Translations under genes and position numbers: made by a program
The notes under the pieces: model-generated
Seen by the model: only the letters and a program-made list of their open reading frames with translations
Databases searched by the model: none
What the model was told of the DNA's origin: nothing
Assembly: GCF_001485535.1 (NCBI RefSeq)
Contig: NZ_BCMZ01000001.1
Span: forward strand, 496,001-560,000
Direction of reading: 5' to 3'
Origin: Halobacterium sp. CBA1132
Lineage (GTDB): Archaea > Halobacteriota > Halobacteria > Halobacteriales > Halobacteriaceae
DNA length: 64,000 nt
Shown here: positions 7,780 through 17,163 of the stretch, in pieces
Layout of the letters: every line of letters begins with the position of its first letter
Numbering within the stretch: position 1 is the stretch's first letter

Positions 7780-9125
7780 TTCCCCTCGGTGTCGGACGCG
7801 CGTCGTACGCGCTCACGCGTCCGTTCGCGGAGCCCCACCGAAACGGATGTCGTCTCGGTCCGGGTGACCTCGCTGGGTCGAATCTCCGCGCCGTCGACGT
7901 CGACTGGTTCGCCGGCGGCGAGGCGGCCGAACTTCGGGCCTTCGGGGACGCCGAGGTCGCTTGCGGCCGCGGGGTCGAACGTGTCTCGGGTCGCGCTCAG
8001 CGTGTCGTCCTCGCGGGCCACGTTGTAGTCCCGTTCCAGAATTTCGGCAGCCCGTTCGAGGAACGCGTCGTAGGCTTCGGCGTCCTCGAACGCGACGGGG
8101 CCGGCGAGCCGGTTGCCGTTCTCCTCGGTGGCGTACGCGAGCGCGGTTTCAGCGGCCGCGTCGACGGTCGCCTCGGAGTCGGTCGCGTGGACTGCGTCGA
8201 GCAGGTCGGCTGGGAGGTCTACGACTGTGTAGTCGCCGTCGTAATCCGTAGCGCGCTCGCCGAACCGGAGGCCGTCGTCCACGGGGCGGACGTGGTCTTC
8301 GACACTCTGCACGAGGGCCAGCGGGACGCCGTCGGTCTCTCTGACCCACGTTTCGCTGACGACGCGGTGGCCCGCCGCCGAGACGACACGCTCGACGACG
8401 GGCTTGTCGCCATCGACCACCGCGTGTTCGGCGCCGCTCGCTTCGAACATTCGGTCGACGACCTCGCGGTGGGCTTCTGGGTCGCCGAGGCCGTCGAGAC
8501 ACCAGTCGGCGGCGACATGGCCGACGCCCCAGTCGGTCTCCCTGACGATGCGTGTGGGGCGGGGCGCGTAGTGGCCGCCCCCGAACGCGACGAGCGCGCG
8601 GTCGGAGCGCGCGTCGACGCCGCGGAGGTCGATAACGGCCTGCGCGACCGCTCGGGCGCCCTCGGGGTCGTCCCACTGTTCCTCGTCGCTGCCGAGTTCC
8701 ACGAACATCGACGGCGCGCTCACCTCGGTCGGACCGTGGTGCGTGCACTCCATACCGACCTCGTAGCCGTCGGGAGCATGCTCGCGGAGCGCGTCAACGA
8801 CCTCGCGGTGAGCGTTCGGGCAGGCGTCCGCGAGCGCGCGGTCCTCGCCGCCGTACTCCGCGTCGCCGAAGTTCCCGGTGTGGTGAGCAGTCAACAGCGC
8901 GCCGGTGTCGCCGGCGTGCCGAGAGACCACCACCACGTAGTCGGGGTCGTCGAACGCCGCCGCCGGGTCCTCGATGTCGATGTGGAGGTCGTCGAACTCC
9001 CGCAACTCGAAGCCGTCCGCGCGGTAGACGCCCGCGTCGGTCTGCTCGAAGTCGCCGAGGTCCAGCAGGTGTTCGCCGATGTGTTCGGACGCGCTGTCGG
9101 CGCGGCTCACGACGATTCCAATCAC
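7770..9125 (-). CDS. dtdA: D-aminoacyl-tRNA deacylase (DTD2/GEK1 type)
   Basis: Hydrolyses D-amino acids mischarged to tRNA. It is 451 aa, longer than thermophilic archaeal DtdA (about 270 aa), with an extra C-terminal region as in other haloarchaea. Conserved blocks are SRHAGDTGALLTAHHTGNFG (about 69-88), GMECTHHGPTEVSAPSMFVE (about 124-143) and FGGGHYAPR further on. Metal-binding histidines lie in the CTHHGP and GGGHY blocks. The gene ends 27 nt before ftsZ1. Confidence 0.92.
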   Translation of the reverse strand: MIGIVVSRADSASEHIGEHLLDLGDFEQTDAGVYRADGFELREFDDLHIDIEDPAAAFDDPDYVVVVSRHAGDTGALLTAHHTGNFGDAEYGGEDRALADACPNAHREVVDALREHAPDGYEVGMECTHHGPTEVSAPSMFVELGSDEEQWDDPEGARAVAQAVIDLRGVDARSDRALVAFGGGHYAPRPTRIVRETDWGVGHVAADWCLDGLGDPEAHREVVDRMFEASGAEHAVVDGDKPVVERVVSAAGHRVVSETWVRETDGVPLALVQSVEDHVRPVDDGLRFGERATDYDGDYTVVDLPADLLDAVHATDSEATVDAAAETALAYATEENGNRLAGPVAFEDAEAYDAFLERAAEILERDYNVAREDDTLSATRDTFDPAAASDLGVPEGPKFGRLAAGEPVDVDGAEIRPSEVTRTETTSVSVGLRERTRERVRRASDTEGKGN

Positions 9126-9184
9126 GGTCCCGTCTACTCGCCGGTTCGTAAAACGACTGCCGTTCCCCGCCGAACCCGCCGGCG

Positions 9185-10516
9185 TCAGTCGGCGCTCGCG
9201 CCGAACGCCGAGCGCGCGCCCCGGATGGTGACCTTGACGAGTCGAGCGACGGACTCGCGGCGCTGCACGAGCAACACGGCGGCGAGCGCGAGGTAGACGG
9301 CGGTGTACACGTACAGCATGAGGATACTGATTTCGGTGGCGCGCGGTTCAGCGACCAATCGGATAACCGCGAACTCGGCGAACACCTGCGTGAGGAACAA
9401 CACGAGCAGCGTGATGCCCTCCCAGACGGCGATGTTGAGGTTCGCGAGGATGGCGATGGCGAAGAGGCTCTGCGCGGCGGTGATCCAGATTTCGGCCGCC
9501 TGCTTCTCGTCGAACGGGAGCGTCGCGACACTCCCGTACGCGATGCTGTAGACGACGGCGAGCGTGCCGACGAGCAGCGTCCACTGGTTGAGCTTCGAGG
9601 AGATGAGCGCGTTGAACCCGGCCGTCGAGCGCGCCTTGTTAACGAGGTAGATGACGACGATGAGTTCGGGGGCTTCGGAGGCCAGTGGCGCAATCCACTG
9701 AATCATGAAGAACGCCGGGATGCCGGCGCTCTCGCCGAGCACTTCGAGGCCGTGCGCGAACGGGTGGACGGCGGTGTAGATGACCGCGCCGGAGAACGCG
9801 AACAGGCCGAGTACAGTGGCGACGCGGATTGGTCGCCGGAATCCTTGGAGGTACGCGGGAACGCCGACGTGTTCGGTGTCGTGGGAGACATCGCCGCGGA
9901 TGATGATGGCGATGTACGTCGCGAACAGCCCCACGAGAACGACGGTGTCGAGGATGTCGATGCCGCCGCGGAGCGGGACGAGGAACGCGTAGAGGGTCGC
10001 CGCGAGCAGGAACGTGATTTCTGTGGCGATGGCGGGGTCGAGGTTCACGACGCTGCGGAGGCCGCCGCGCTGTTCGACCGCGGGGTCCTTCGAGGAGCGG
10101 GCCTTGTAGACGGTGAACAGCGCGACGCCGGACCACCCGAGGCCGATGAGGATGCGGTTCGCGCCGGTCATGTTCGCGACCGCGAGGTTCGCCGCTTCGA
10201 TGCCGCGCGCGGTGCCGGCGTTCGCGCCGGCGGTCCACGCGTACAGCGCGTCGACGGCGTACTCGGGGGCGACCGCGAGCACCGCGAGCACGGCGATGGC
10301 GAACGCCGGCGGGACGTCCTTCTCGGCGGTCTCGGCGCCCCACGCCAGCAGGAACGCCGCGCCGAGGACCGCGATGCCGCTGATTGCGACGGTCACGGGT
10401 TCACCCAGGCCGTACGCGTCGGGGCCGCCGGTGAGGAAGATACCCACCCACGGCGCGGTCAGCAGCGCCGCCACCGCTAGCGCCGCCAGCGGATGCCGCA
10501 CCTTCTCTCGGAGCAT
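9185..10516 (-). CDS. Cation/Ca2+ exchanger (CaCA) family membrane protein
   Basis: A 443-aa integral membrane protein with about 11-12 hydrophobic segments. Two inverted alpha-repeat-like motifs are visible: APEYAVDALYAW with NMTGANRILIG in the first half, and SEAPELIVVIYLV with NALISSKLNQWTLL in the second. Acidic residues (APEY, APEL) sit where the family binds Na+/Ca2+. This supports a sodium/calcium or proton exchanger; the ion is unknown. It is followed 54 nt downstream on the same strand side by a shorter, clearer CaCA paralogue. Confidence 0.8.
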   Translation of the reverse strand: MLREKVRHPLAALAVAALLTAPWVGIFLTGGPDAYGLGEPVTVAISGIAVLGAAFLLAWGAETAEKDVPPAFAIAVLAVLAVAPEYAVDALYAWTAGANAGTARGIEAANLAVANMTGANRILIGLGWSGVALFTVYKARSSKDPAVEQRGGLRSVVNLDPAIATEITFLLAATLYAFLVPLRGGIDILDTVVLVGLFATYIAIIIRGDVSHDTEHVGVPAYLQGFRRPIRVATVLGLFAFSGAVIYTAVHPFAHGLEVLGESAGIPAFFMIQWIAPLASEAPELIVVIYLVNKARSTAGFNALISSKLNQWTLLVGTLAVVYSIAYGSVATLPFDEKQAAEIWITAAQSLFAIAILANLNIAVWEGITLLVLFLTQVFAEFAVIRLVAEPRATEISILMLYVYTAVYLALAAVLLVQRRESVARLVKVTIRGARSAFGASAD

Positions 10517-10570
10517 ACCGAGACTGTCCGGGAAGCGCTCCCTAACACTTGTGGTTAGCGAACCCCGGGA

Positions 10571-11527
10571 CTACGGCAGCAGGAAGTAGACGAAGCCGAC
10601 GTAGCCGGCAATCAGGCCGGCGCCTTCGACGCGCGTGATGCGCTCGCCGAGCGCCATGATGGCGAGCGCGGCGACGGTGAACCCCAGCATCACGGGGAAC
10701 TCGTAGCTGACCGTCGACCCGGTCACCGTGATGGGGACGAGGACGGCGACGATACCGATGACCGCGAGCACGTTGTAGATGTTCGACCCGACGACGTTCC
10801 CGATGGAGAACTCGGCTTCGCCGCGAATCGCGCTCACGAGCGATGTCGCCAGTTCGGGGACGGAGGTGCCGAACGCGATGATGGTGAGGCCGATGAAGAG
10901 GTCGCCGAAACCCCACGCCATCAGGACGCCGCGACCGCCGGTGATGAGCGCCCGAGAGCCGGCGAGCAGCAACACGATGGCGCCGACGAGCGTGACGTAC
11001 TCGCGGGCGCCGGCGGTCGCGGATTCGTCGTCCATCTCGACGTCTTCGGGGAGCGCGACGTCGTCCTCCTGCTGGGACTTGTAGTAGAGGTAGCCGGTGA
11101 AGCCGGCCAGCAACGCGAGCAGGACCACGCCGTCGAACGCCCCGAGGCTGCCGTCCGTGCCGAGCGCGACGAGCGCGACGGCGGCCGTGAACATGAACGG
11201 GCCGTGCTGGTAGAGCGTCTTGTCGTCGACTTCCATCGGACGCACTACCGCGGACGCGCCGAGCACGAGGCCGATGTTGGCGATGTTCGACCCGACGATG
11301 TTGCCGAGCGCGATGCTGTCGGAGGCGGTCAGCGCGCCGGTGGCGCTGACGAACAGTTCGGGCGCGGTGGTGGCGAACGCGACGATGGTGACGCCGACCG
11401 TCGCCGCCTTCACGCCGTGGGAGAGCGCGAGCGCGGACGCCGCGGCGACGAGCAACTCGGCGCCGACGTAGAGCAGCAGGATGCCGACGACTAGTATCGC
11501 GCCGTCGACGAGGAGTGTGCCGGCCAT
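10571..11527 (-). CDS. Calcium/sodium antiporter, YrbG-like (CaCA family)
   Basis: A 318-aa antiporter of standard length with about 10 transmembrane helices. Both alpha repeats are canonical: ATTAPELFVS with GNIVGSNIANIGLVLG in the first half and GTSVPELATS with GNVVGSNIYNVLAVIG in the second; a cytoplasmic acidic loop (EDDVALPEDVEMDDES) separates them. It exchanges Na+ or H+ for Ca2+ or similar. It is upstream of a longer divergent relative, so the two may have arisen by duplication or been co-selected for ion balance. Confidence 0.9.
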   Translation of the reverse strand: MAGTLLVDGAILVVGILLLYVGAELLVAAASALALSHGVKAATVGVTIVAFATTAPELFVSATGALTASDSIALGNIVGSNIANIGLVLGASAVVRPMEVDDKTLYQHGPFMFTAAVALVALGTDGSLGAFDGVVLLALLAGFTGYLYYKSQQEDDVALPEDVEMDDESATAGAREYVTLVGAIVLLLAGSRALITGGRGVLMAWGFGDLFIGLTIIAFGTSVPELATSLVSAIRGEAEFSIGNVVGSNIYNVLAVIGIVAVLVPITVTGSTVSYEFPVMLGFTVAALAIMALGERITRVEGAGLIAGYVGFVYFLLP

Positions 11528-11573
11528 ACGCCGGGAAACTGGCTCGCGGGCAAAAACGGTTCGGAGTGAGCAT

Positions 11574-11582
11574 CAGTTATAA
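11574..11582 (+). promoter_or_regulatory. TATA box for aroE
   Basis: GTTATAAAC about 24-32 nt upstream of the GTG at 11606; one of the clearest TATA boxes in the window, supporting the GTG start. Confidence 0.65.
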
Positions 11583-11605
11583 ACGACGGGCGAGTTCGTC
11601 GACGC

Positions 11606-12409
11606 GTGCAGGTATTCGGACTCGTCGGGAACCCGGTCGAGCACTCGCTGTCGCCGCCGATGCACGAGGCCGCGTACAGCGAACTCGGCGTGGACGCCCG
11701 GTACGTCACGTTCGAGCCGGCGCGCGAGGACATCGAGACGGCAATCGAGGGCGCCGACGCGCTCGGCGTCGCCGGCCTGAACGTCACCATCCCGTTCAAG
11801 CAGGCGGTCCTCGACGTCGTCGGCCCGGACGACCTCGCGGCGCGCATCGGCGCTGTCAACACGGTGGACTTCTCCGGGGACACCGTCACCGGCCACAACA
11901 CGGACGCCGAAGGCGTGCGGCGCTCGTTCGCCCACCACGGCGTCGAACTCGACGGCCGTGACGCGGTCGTCGTGGGTGCGGGCGGCGCGGGTCGCGCGGC
12001 GGCGTTCGCGCTCGCCGACGCGGGCGCGACCGTCAGCATCGCCAACCGAACTGTCGAAACCGCGGAGCTACTGGCCGACGACGTCGGAAGCGCCGCGTCC
12101 GCCCACGGCCTCGACGTGCTCCCGGAACTGCTCGCGGACGCCGACGCCCTCGTGAACGCGACGAGCGTCGGGATGGAGGAAGACGAGTCGCCCGTGCCAG
12201 CGGCCGCGCTCCACGGGGACCTCGCAGTGTTGGACGCGGTGTACGCGCCGCTGGAGACGCGGCTGTTACGCGACGCCGCCGACGTGGGCGCCACCACGAT
12301 AGACGGCGCGTGGATGCTGCTGTTCCAGGGCGTCGCGGCGTTCGAACTGTGGACGGGACGAGACGCGCCGATAGCCGCGATGAACGACGCGCTGCGTGCG
12401 AAACTCTGA
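11606..12409 (+). CDS. aroE: Shikimate dehydrogenase
   Basis: NADPH-dependent reduction of dehydroshikimate in aromatic amino acid synthesis. It is 267 aa. Shikimate-binding SLSP lies at 14-17, NVTIPFK with catalytic Lys65, GAVNTV, NTDAEG with Asp100, and the Rossmann motif GAGGAGRAA at 124 on. The GTG start is supported by a TATA box at about -28. It lies upstream of the pab operon, another chorismate-related locus, though not contiguous with it. Confidence 0.95.
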   Translation: MQVFGLVGNPVEHSLSPPMHEAAYSELGVDARYVTFEPAREDIETAIEGADALGVAGLNVTIPFKQAVLDVVGPDDLAARIGAVNTVDFSGDTVTGHNTDAEGVRRSFAHHGVELDGRDAVVVGAGGAGRAAAFALADAGATVSIANRTVETAELLADDVGSAASAHGLDVLPELLADADALVNATSVGMEEDESPVPAAALHGDLAVLDAVYAPLETRLLRDAADVGATTIDGAWMLLFQGVAAFELWTGRDAPIAAMNDALRAKL

Positions 12410-12423
12410 CCGTCGGGCACGGC

Positions 12424-12429
12424 TTTAAG
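12424..12429 (+). promoter_or_regulatory. TATA-like box for the helix-hairpin-helix gene
   Basis: TTTAAG about 26-31 nt before the ATG at 12455, just after the aroE stop, so the gene can be transcribed independently. Confidence 0.5.
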
Positions 12430-12454
12430 TGGAGTCGGAGGGTATGGCCAGCTA

Positions 12455-13093
12455 ATGGGACTGCTCTCGACACTCAAATCGCTGCTCGGAATGGAGGAGG
12501 AGAGCCGCTCCGCCGGGAGCGGCGTCGACGTAACCGTCGAACACGAACCGTCGACGGAATCCGAGCGAGCGGTCAAGGAATCGGACGCTGAAACCGGAGA
12601 CGAGGACGACGTCGACGAAACGGTCGCGACCGAAACCGACGCGGCCGCCTCGACGGAGTCGCTGGTCGACGAGGAACACACCGACGACTCGACGCGCGCC
12701 GCCGAACCGGCCGAAGCCGCCGGTACGGGCGACGAAGAAGTGCCCGAGACGGCCGAGGACGGCGTCGACGAAGCGGTCGCGTCCGAGACCGACGCGGCTG
12801 CTTCCACGGAGTCGCTGGTCGACGAGGACCACACCGACGACCCGACGCGGGCCGCCGAACCCGCGGAAGCCGCCAGCACGGGCGACGACGAGGACGCGAC
12901 CGAGTCGGTCGACGGCGAATCGGTCACCGTGCTGAAGGGCATCGGACCGGCGTACGCCGACCGCCTCGAAGAGGCGGGCGTCCACACCGTCGCGGACCTC
13001 GCGGCCGCCGACCCCGAGGAAATCGCCGAGCGTATTGACCTCTCCGCGAAGCGGGTCGGCCGCTGGGTGGACGCCGCACAGAACCACGACTGA
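12455..13093 (+). CDS. Acidic helix-hairpin-helix protein with internal duplication
   Basis: A 212-aa protein. Residues 1-12 form a short amphipathic start, 13-156 an Asp/Glu/Ala/Thr-rich disordered region, and 157-210 a helix-hairpin-helix domain (TVLKGIGPAYADRLEEAGVHTVADLAAADPEE), a non-specific DNA-binding fold. Residues 53-95 are repeated at 104-146 with 37 of 43 identical, a 153-bp direct repeat. The ATG at 12455 follows a TTTAAG box. Function unknown; haloarchaeal proteins of this plan are common, and partners cannot be inferred. Confidence 0.75.
   Translation: MGLLSTLKSLLGMEEESRSAGSGVDVTVEHEPSTESERAVKESDAETGDEDDVDETVATETDAAASTESLVDEEHTDDSTRAAEPAEAAGTGDEEVPETAEDGVDEAVASETDAAASTESLVDEDHTDDPTRAAEPAEAASTGDDEDATESVDGESVTVLKGIGPAYADRLEEAGVHTVADLAAADPEEIAERIDLSAKRVGRWVDAAQNHD
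12611..12892 (+). repeat. In-frame duplication, two 129-bp units 153 bp apart
   Basis: Units at 12611-12739 and 12764-12892 encode residues 53-95 and 104-146, which share TDAAASTESLVDE, HTDD and TRAAEPAEAA. Because it lies within a disordered acidic linker, copy number could vary between strains. Confidence 0.85.
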
Positions 13094-13138
13094 TGGTCTC
13101 GCTGCGACCGCTGTCGGGCGTCTGCGGCCGGCCGACGC

Positions 13139-14617
13139 ATGGGTGAGTCGGCGGCAGTCGTCACCGAGCGTGCGGACGTTCGCACCGCTGCGGCGACTGC
13201 ACCGACCGACGCCCGCGTCGTCGTCGAAGCCCGCGTTCCGGTCGACGACCCCTTCGACGCGTACCGGCGCGCTCGGGGCGACGACCCCGCGTTCTACTAC
13301 GAGACGACGGGCGGCAGCGACGGCTGGGGGTACTTCGGCGTCGCGCCGGACGAACTGTTGACCGTCGGCGCCGGGGAATCGGGCGCGCTGGACGTGCTCG
13401 CGGACCGCGTCGGTGCGACGGTCCTGCACGGCGACTGCGAAGTCCCCCACCCCGGTGGTCTGTTCGGCTGGCTCTCCTACGATGTCGCCCGTGACCTCGA
13501 AGCGTTACCCAGTAGCGCCGCCGCCGACCGCGAACTCCCGCGACTCCAACTCGGCGTCTACCCGGTCGTCGCGGCGTGGCGAGAACCGTTCACCGCTGGT
13601 GACACGCTTCGCTTCGTCGCCAACGTCCCCCACGAGGACGACGCGGACGCCGCCTTCGACGCCGGCGTCGAGCGCGTGCAGGCGCTGGCGGCTCGCGTCC
13701 GGGACGGTGACCCGGCCGTCGGGCCGCCACCGACCGACGAGCGCGCGCCGTTCGAGAGCGCGTGCGGCCGCACCGCCTACGAGGACCGCGTCCGCCGCAT
13801 CAAAGAACACATCCGAGACGGCGACACGTTCCAAGCGAACGTCAGCCAGCGCCTCGAAGCCCCCGCGAGCGTCCACCCCGTCGAGGTGTACGCGGCGCTC
13901 CGTGACGCCAACCCGGCGCCGTACTCCGGACTCGTGGAGTTCCCGGGCGTCGACCTCGTGTCCGCTAGCCCCGAACTCCTGCTGGCGAAACGGGGCCGCG
14001 ACCTCGTCACCGAACCCATCGCTGGTACCCGGCCGCGCGGGGACACGCCCGAAGCGGACGCCGACCTCGAAGCCGACCTGCGGCGCGACGAAAAGGAGCG
14101 CGCTGAACACGCCATGCTTGTCGACCTCGAACGCAACGACCTCGGGAAAGTCGCCGAGTACGGCAGCGTCGAGGTCGGCGAGTACCGCCGCGTCGACCGG
14201 TACAGCGAAGTGATGCACCTCGTCAGCGAAGTCCGCGGCCGACTTCGCGAGGGGTGTACGCTCGCGGACGCTATCGCCGCCGTCTTTCCCGGTGGAACTA
14301 TCACCGGTGCGCCCAAGCCACGGACGATGGAGTTGCTCGACGCGGTGGAGGCCACTCGCCGCGGCCCCTACACCGGCAGCATGGCGGCCGTCGGCTTCGA
14401 CGGCGACGCCACGCTCAACATCGTCATTCGGACGCTCGTTCGGTTCTCCGACGAGTACCACTTGCGCGTCGGCGCGGGCGTCGTCCACGACTCGGACCCG
14501 AGCGCGGAGTACGACGAGACCCTCGACAAGGCTCGCGCGCTCGTGACCGCCATCGACGACGCCTTCGACCGCACCGGCGACGCGTTCGCGCTCCGCGAGG
14601 AGGCGGTCGAACAGTGA
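13139..14617 (+). CDS. pabB: Aminodeoxychorismate synthase component I (chorismate-binding)
   Basis: Converts chorismate plus ammonia to 4-amino-4-deoxychorismate for folate/pterin synthesis. It is 492 aa. The chorismate-binding domain fills about 210-475: [28 protein letters not shown] (293-301), [25 protein letters not shown] (383-393) and [10 protein letters not shown]. The pentapeptide PIAGT is the anthranilate-synthase-like form, whereas E. coli PabB has PIKGT, so anthranilate synthase (TrpE) remains possible. The following pabA and pabC-like genes, overlapping in one operon, favour PabB. Confidence 0.82.
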   Translation: MGESAAVVTERADVRTAAATAPTDARVVVEARVPVDDPFDAYRRARGDDPAFYYETTGGSDGWGYFGVAPDELLTVGAGESGALDVLADRVGATVLHGDCEVPHPGGLFGWLSYDVARDLEALPSSAAADRELPRLQLGVYPVVAAWREPFTAGDTLRFVANVPHEDDADAAFDAGVERVQALAARVRDGDPAVGPPPTDERAPFESACGRTAYEDRVRRIKEHIRDGDTFQANVSQRLEAPASVHPVEVYAALRDANPAPYSGLVEFPGVDLVSASPELLLAKRGRDLVTEPIAGTRPRGDTPEADADLEADLRRDEKERAEHAMLVDLERNDLGKVAEYGSVEVGEYRRVDRYSEVMHLVSEVRGRLREGCTLADAIAAVFPGGTITGAPKPRTMELLDAVEATRRGPYTGSMAAVGFDGDATLNIVIRTLVRFSDEYHLRVGAGVVHDSDPSAEYDETLDKARALVTAIDDAFDRTGDAFALREEAVEQ

Positions 14618-15198
14618 CCGTCCTCGTCGTGGACAACTACGACTCGTTCGCGTACAATCTCGTCCAGTACATCGGCGACAATGCCGACGACGTGGTCGTC
14701 CGCCGCAACGACGAAATCGACATCGACGGAATTCGCGGCCTCGACCCGGACGGCATTGTCGTCTCGCCCGGCCCCGGAACGCCCGACGACGCCGGCGTCT
14801 CGATTCCCGTCTTCCGCCGCCTCGACTACCCGACACTGGGCGTCTGCCTCGGCCATCAGGCGCTCTGCGCGGCCAACGGCGCGCCGGTCGAACACGCGCC
14901 CTCGGTCGTCCACGGCAAGGCCTCGATGGTCCGCCACGACGGCCGCGGCATCTTCGCGACCCTCCCGGACCGCGTCGAGACCGGCCGCTATCACTCGCTG
15001 TCCGTCCCGGAATCGGGGCTCCCCGACGACCTCGTGCCGACCGCGTGGACCGTCGACGAGCACGCCGACAGCGTGGTGATGGCGGTCCGCCACCGCGACC
15101 GGCCCCACGCCGGCGTCCAGTTCCACCCCGAGAGCATCCTCACACCGACCGGCGAGCAACTGATTCGCGGCTTCCTAGAGACGTGCACTACCACGTAG
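14614..15198 (+). CDS. pabA: Glutamine amidotransferase component of aminodeoxychorismate synthase
   Basis: Class I glutaminase that feeds ammonia to PabB. It is 194 aa. It starts [15 protein letters not shown]; the oxyanion loop is [11 protein letters not shown], the nucleophile Cys78 sits in GVCLGHQAL, and His171/Glu173 lie in VQFHPES. It starts at GTG 14614, overlapping the pabB stop as GTGA; the frame stays open upstream but that region codes pabB in another frame. TrpG is the alternative name if pabB is really trpE. Confidence 0.88.
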   Translation: MTVLVVDNYDSFAYNLVQYIGDNADDVVVRRNDEIDIDGIRGLDPDGIVVSPGPGTPDDAGVSIPVFRRLDYPTLGVCLGHQALCAANGAPVEHAPSVVHGKASMVRHDGRGIFATLPDRVETGRYHSLSVPESGLPDDLVPTAWTVDEHADSVVMAVRHRDRPHAGVQFHPESILTPTGEQLIRGFLETCTTT

Positions 15199-16037
15199 AC
15201 GGCGAACTCGTGGCCGCCGAGGACGCCACCGTGAGCGTCCGCGACCGCGGGTTCCAGTACGGCGACGCCGCCTTCGAGACGCTGCGCGCGTACGGCGGGC
15301 AGGTGTTCGCGTGGGCCGCCCACGCCAAGCGCCTCCAAGCGACGTGTGACGCGCTCGGCATCGACCACGGGCTCTCGGACCGCGACCTCCGCGGGCGCAT
15401 CCACGCGACGCTCGCGGCCAACGACCTCACGGACGCCTACGTCCGACTCACCGTCTCCCGGGGCGTCCAGCCCGGGAAGCTCGCGCCCGCCGACGACACC
15501 GACCCGACGGTCGTCGTCGTCGCCGAGGAACTCCCGCGCGGCGGCGTCGACGGCGAGCGCGTCTGGAACGAGCCCGCGACTGTCGCGACCGCCGCGGTCG
15601 AACGCGTCGCCGACGACGCGCTCCCCGCGGTCGCGAAGACGCACAACTACCTCAACGGCATCCTCGCGCGCATCGACGCCGGCGACGCCGACGAAGCCAT
15701 CCTCCTCGACGCCGACGGGCGCGTCACCGAGGGCGCGACGAGTAACGTCTTCTTCGTCGACGACGGCACCCTGTACACGCCGAGTCTGGACCTCCCGGTT
15801 CTCCCCGGCGTCACGCGCTGGGCGGTCGTCGAACTCGCGGCCGAACTCGGCATCCCCGTCGAGGAAGGCCACTACACGCCCCGCGATTTACGCGCCGCCG
15901 ACGAACTGTTCCTCACGAACACCACGTGGGAGGTCCGCCCCGTCGCAACTTACGACGACACCACCTACACCACGTGTAAGGTCGGCGCCCGCCTCGCTCG
16001 CGCGTTCGCCGAGGAAATCGAGCAGCGTCACTACTAA
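15183..16037 (+). CDS. pabC: Class IV aminotransferase, probable aminodeoxychorismate lyase
   Basis: PLP enzyme that would release pyruvate from aminodeoxychorismate to give p-aminobenzoate. It is 284 aa. PLP-binding Lys152 sits in AKTHNYLN, Glu183 in VTEGATSNVF, and the C-terminus has ELFLTNTTWEVRPV. GTG at 15183 overlaps the pabA end by 16 nt. Class IV folds also include branched-chain and D-amino acid aminotransferases, so the activity is assigned mainly from the pabB-pabA-pabC context. Confidence 0.78.
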   Translation: MHYHVDGELVAAEDATVSVRDRGFQYGDAAFETLRAYGGQVFAWAAHAKRLQATCDALGIDHGLSDRDLRGRIHATLAANDLTDAYVRLTVSRGVQPGKLAPADDTDPTVVVVAEELPRGGVDGERVWNEPATVATAAVERVADDALPAVAKTHNYLNGILARIDAGDADEAILLDADGRVTEGATSNVFFVDDGTLYTPSLDLPVLPGVTRWAVVELAAELGIPVEEGHYTPRDLRAADELFLTNTTWEVRPVATYDDTTYTTCKVGARLARAFAEEIEQRHY

Positions 16038-16398
16038 CGCACGTTTTGCGCTGCGCTCGGCGGCTTCGCCGCCTCGCTCGGCAAAACCTGCACTAAAAGC
16101 ACTCCTCCCTCCCGCCGCTCACTTCGTTCGCGTTAGTCGGTCGTCGGCCCGAGCGCTCACTGCTCACGGCTCGCTTCGCTCGCCGCTCGCACGTTCCGAG
16201 GCGTCCTCAGAACCGCGTTGCGGTTCTGACGGGCTGCGAAAATCGCTCTGCGATTTTCGAACGCTACGCGCCTCGCGCCGTTCGCGCTCGGTGAACCGCG
16301 TCGCTCGGGCTTTTCAAGCCGCTCGCTCGCGGATGCTCGTGCGTGAACGTCCGCAGATTCCGGCACGCTCAAATCCGCGCACCGAATACGCGGTGGCG
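16038..16398. repeat. 361-bp intergenic region with hairpins
   Basis: No convincing gene lies between pabC and the Rieske protein. The gap holds three perfect three-nucleotide-loop hairpins: 16059-16073 (6-bp stem, loop TTC), 16208-16228 (9-bp, loop GTT) and 16237-16259 (10-bp, loop TCT). It also has runs of GCTCGC-type low complexity. A GTTTTGCGC tract shortly after the pabC stop (about 16044-16052) could end that operon. No TATA box stands out for the Rieske gene. Confidence 0.65.
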
Positions 16399-16818
16399 AT
16401 GGGAGACGAGCGCATCGCTGCGGTCGAGGAGGTGCCGGCCGAGGGAACGCTGCTGTACACGCTCGCCGACGACGGCGACGAGCGCGAGGCCATCCTGCTG
16501 AAACTCTCGGACGGCACTGTCACGTCGTTTCTGAACTACTGCATGCACTGGACGGACGTGAAACTCGACACCGGGAACGGCGCGCCCGTGCGGAACGGCG
16601 ACGTGGTCTGCCGCAAGCACGCCGCGACCTTCGAGAAGGATTCGGGCGTCTGCACGCACGGCCCCTGCGAGGGCGCGCAACTCGACCCGGTCGCGGTCGA
16701 AACCCGCGACGGCGAGGTCTTCCTCGCGGACGGCGATTACGAGTTCGTGCGGGCGGGCGTCGACGAGGGCGACCCCGCCGACCTCTCGACGTCGCCGGGC
16801 GCGCGCCTCGGTTTCTAG
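16399..16818 (+). CDS. Rieske [2Fe-2S] protein
   Basis: A 139-aa single-domain, soluble Rieske protein. The cluster ligands are C48-M-H50 and C71-x2-H74 (YCMHWTDVKL and VVCRKHAATF), with C85 and C90 in the second loop (SGVCTHGPCEG) as in disulfide-bearing Rieske folds. It probably acts as a small electron carrier or dioxygenase ferredoxin. I chose ATG 16399; an in-frame GTG two codons upstream is possible. The stop interlocks with the convergent regulator within CTAG. Confidence 0.88.
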   Translation: MGDERIAAVEEVPAEGTLLYTLADDGDEREAILLKLSDGTVTSFLNYCMHWTDVKLDTGNGAPVRNGDVVCRKHAATFEKDSGVCTHGPCEGAQLDPVAVETRDGEVFLADGDYEFVRAGVDEGDPADLSTSPGARLGF

Positions 16819-17105
16819 CTTTCCTCGACGACGAACGCGGGCTCCTCGATGCTCTCGTGCTTGCACTCGGGGCACCGCGACGGCACGTTCACGGGGTCGT
16901 CGAAGTCGTTGAACCCGCAGTCCCGGCACTCCGGCGGCTTCACGAGCAGTTCCTCGTCGGTCCCTTCCAGCGTCTTCGAGAGGTGGCGGACGTGGGTCAG
17001 CACCGTGCCGCGCGAGACGCTGAACTCCTCGGCGAGGCCGCTGGGCGTGTCGGGGCGCTCGCGGAGCGTGTCGAGGACGCGCTCGCGCGTGGTCTGGTCG
17101 TCCAT
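16815..17105 (-). CDS. HTH plus zinc-ribbon transcriptional regulator
   Basis: A 96-aa protein. Residues about 5-50 form a winged-helix-like HTH (TRERVLDTLRERPDTPSGLAEEFSVSRGTVLTHVRHL). Residues about 55-85 form a zinc ribbon with two CxxC knuckles (ECRDCGFNDF and SRCPECKHES). This domain pair matches the archaeal predicted-regulator family COG3357, from memory. The start is ATG 17105. It is divergent from the sugar nucleotidyltransferase and convergent with the Rieske gene; the target is unknown. Confidence 0.8.
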   Translation of the reverse strand: MDDQTTRERVLDTLRERPDTPSGLAEEFSVSRGTVLTHVRHLSKTLEGTDEELLVKPPECRDCGFNDFDDPVNVPSRCPECKHESIEEPAFVVEES

Positions 17106-17163
17106 GCTCGAACAGGGAGACTGGATGAAAAAGGCCTTATCGGACGCGGAGTACCGTCGGGGT

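Noticed and set aside
9185-11527. Tandem CaCA genes as one gene split by frameshift
   Set aside because: Both proteins are complete with their own N-termini and two alpha repeats each, and a 54-nt gap separates them.
16038-16398. Possible tRNA or other RNA gene between pabC and the Rieske gene
   Set aside because: No T-loop-like GTTCGAATC or acceptor pairing was found; only short hairpins and GC-rich simple sequence.
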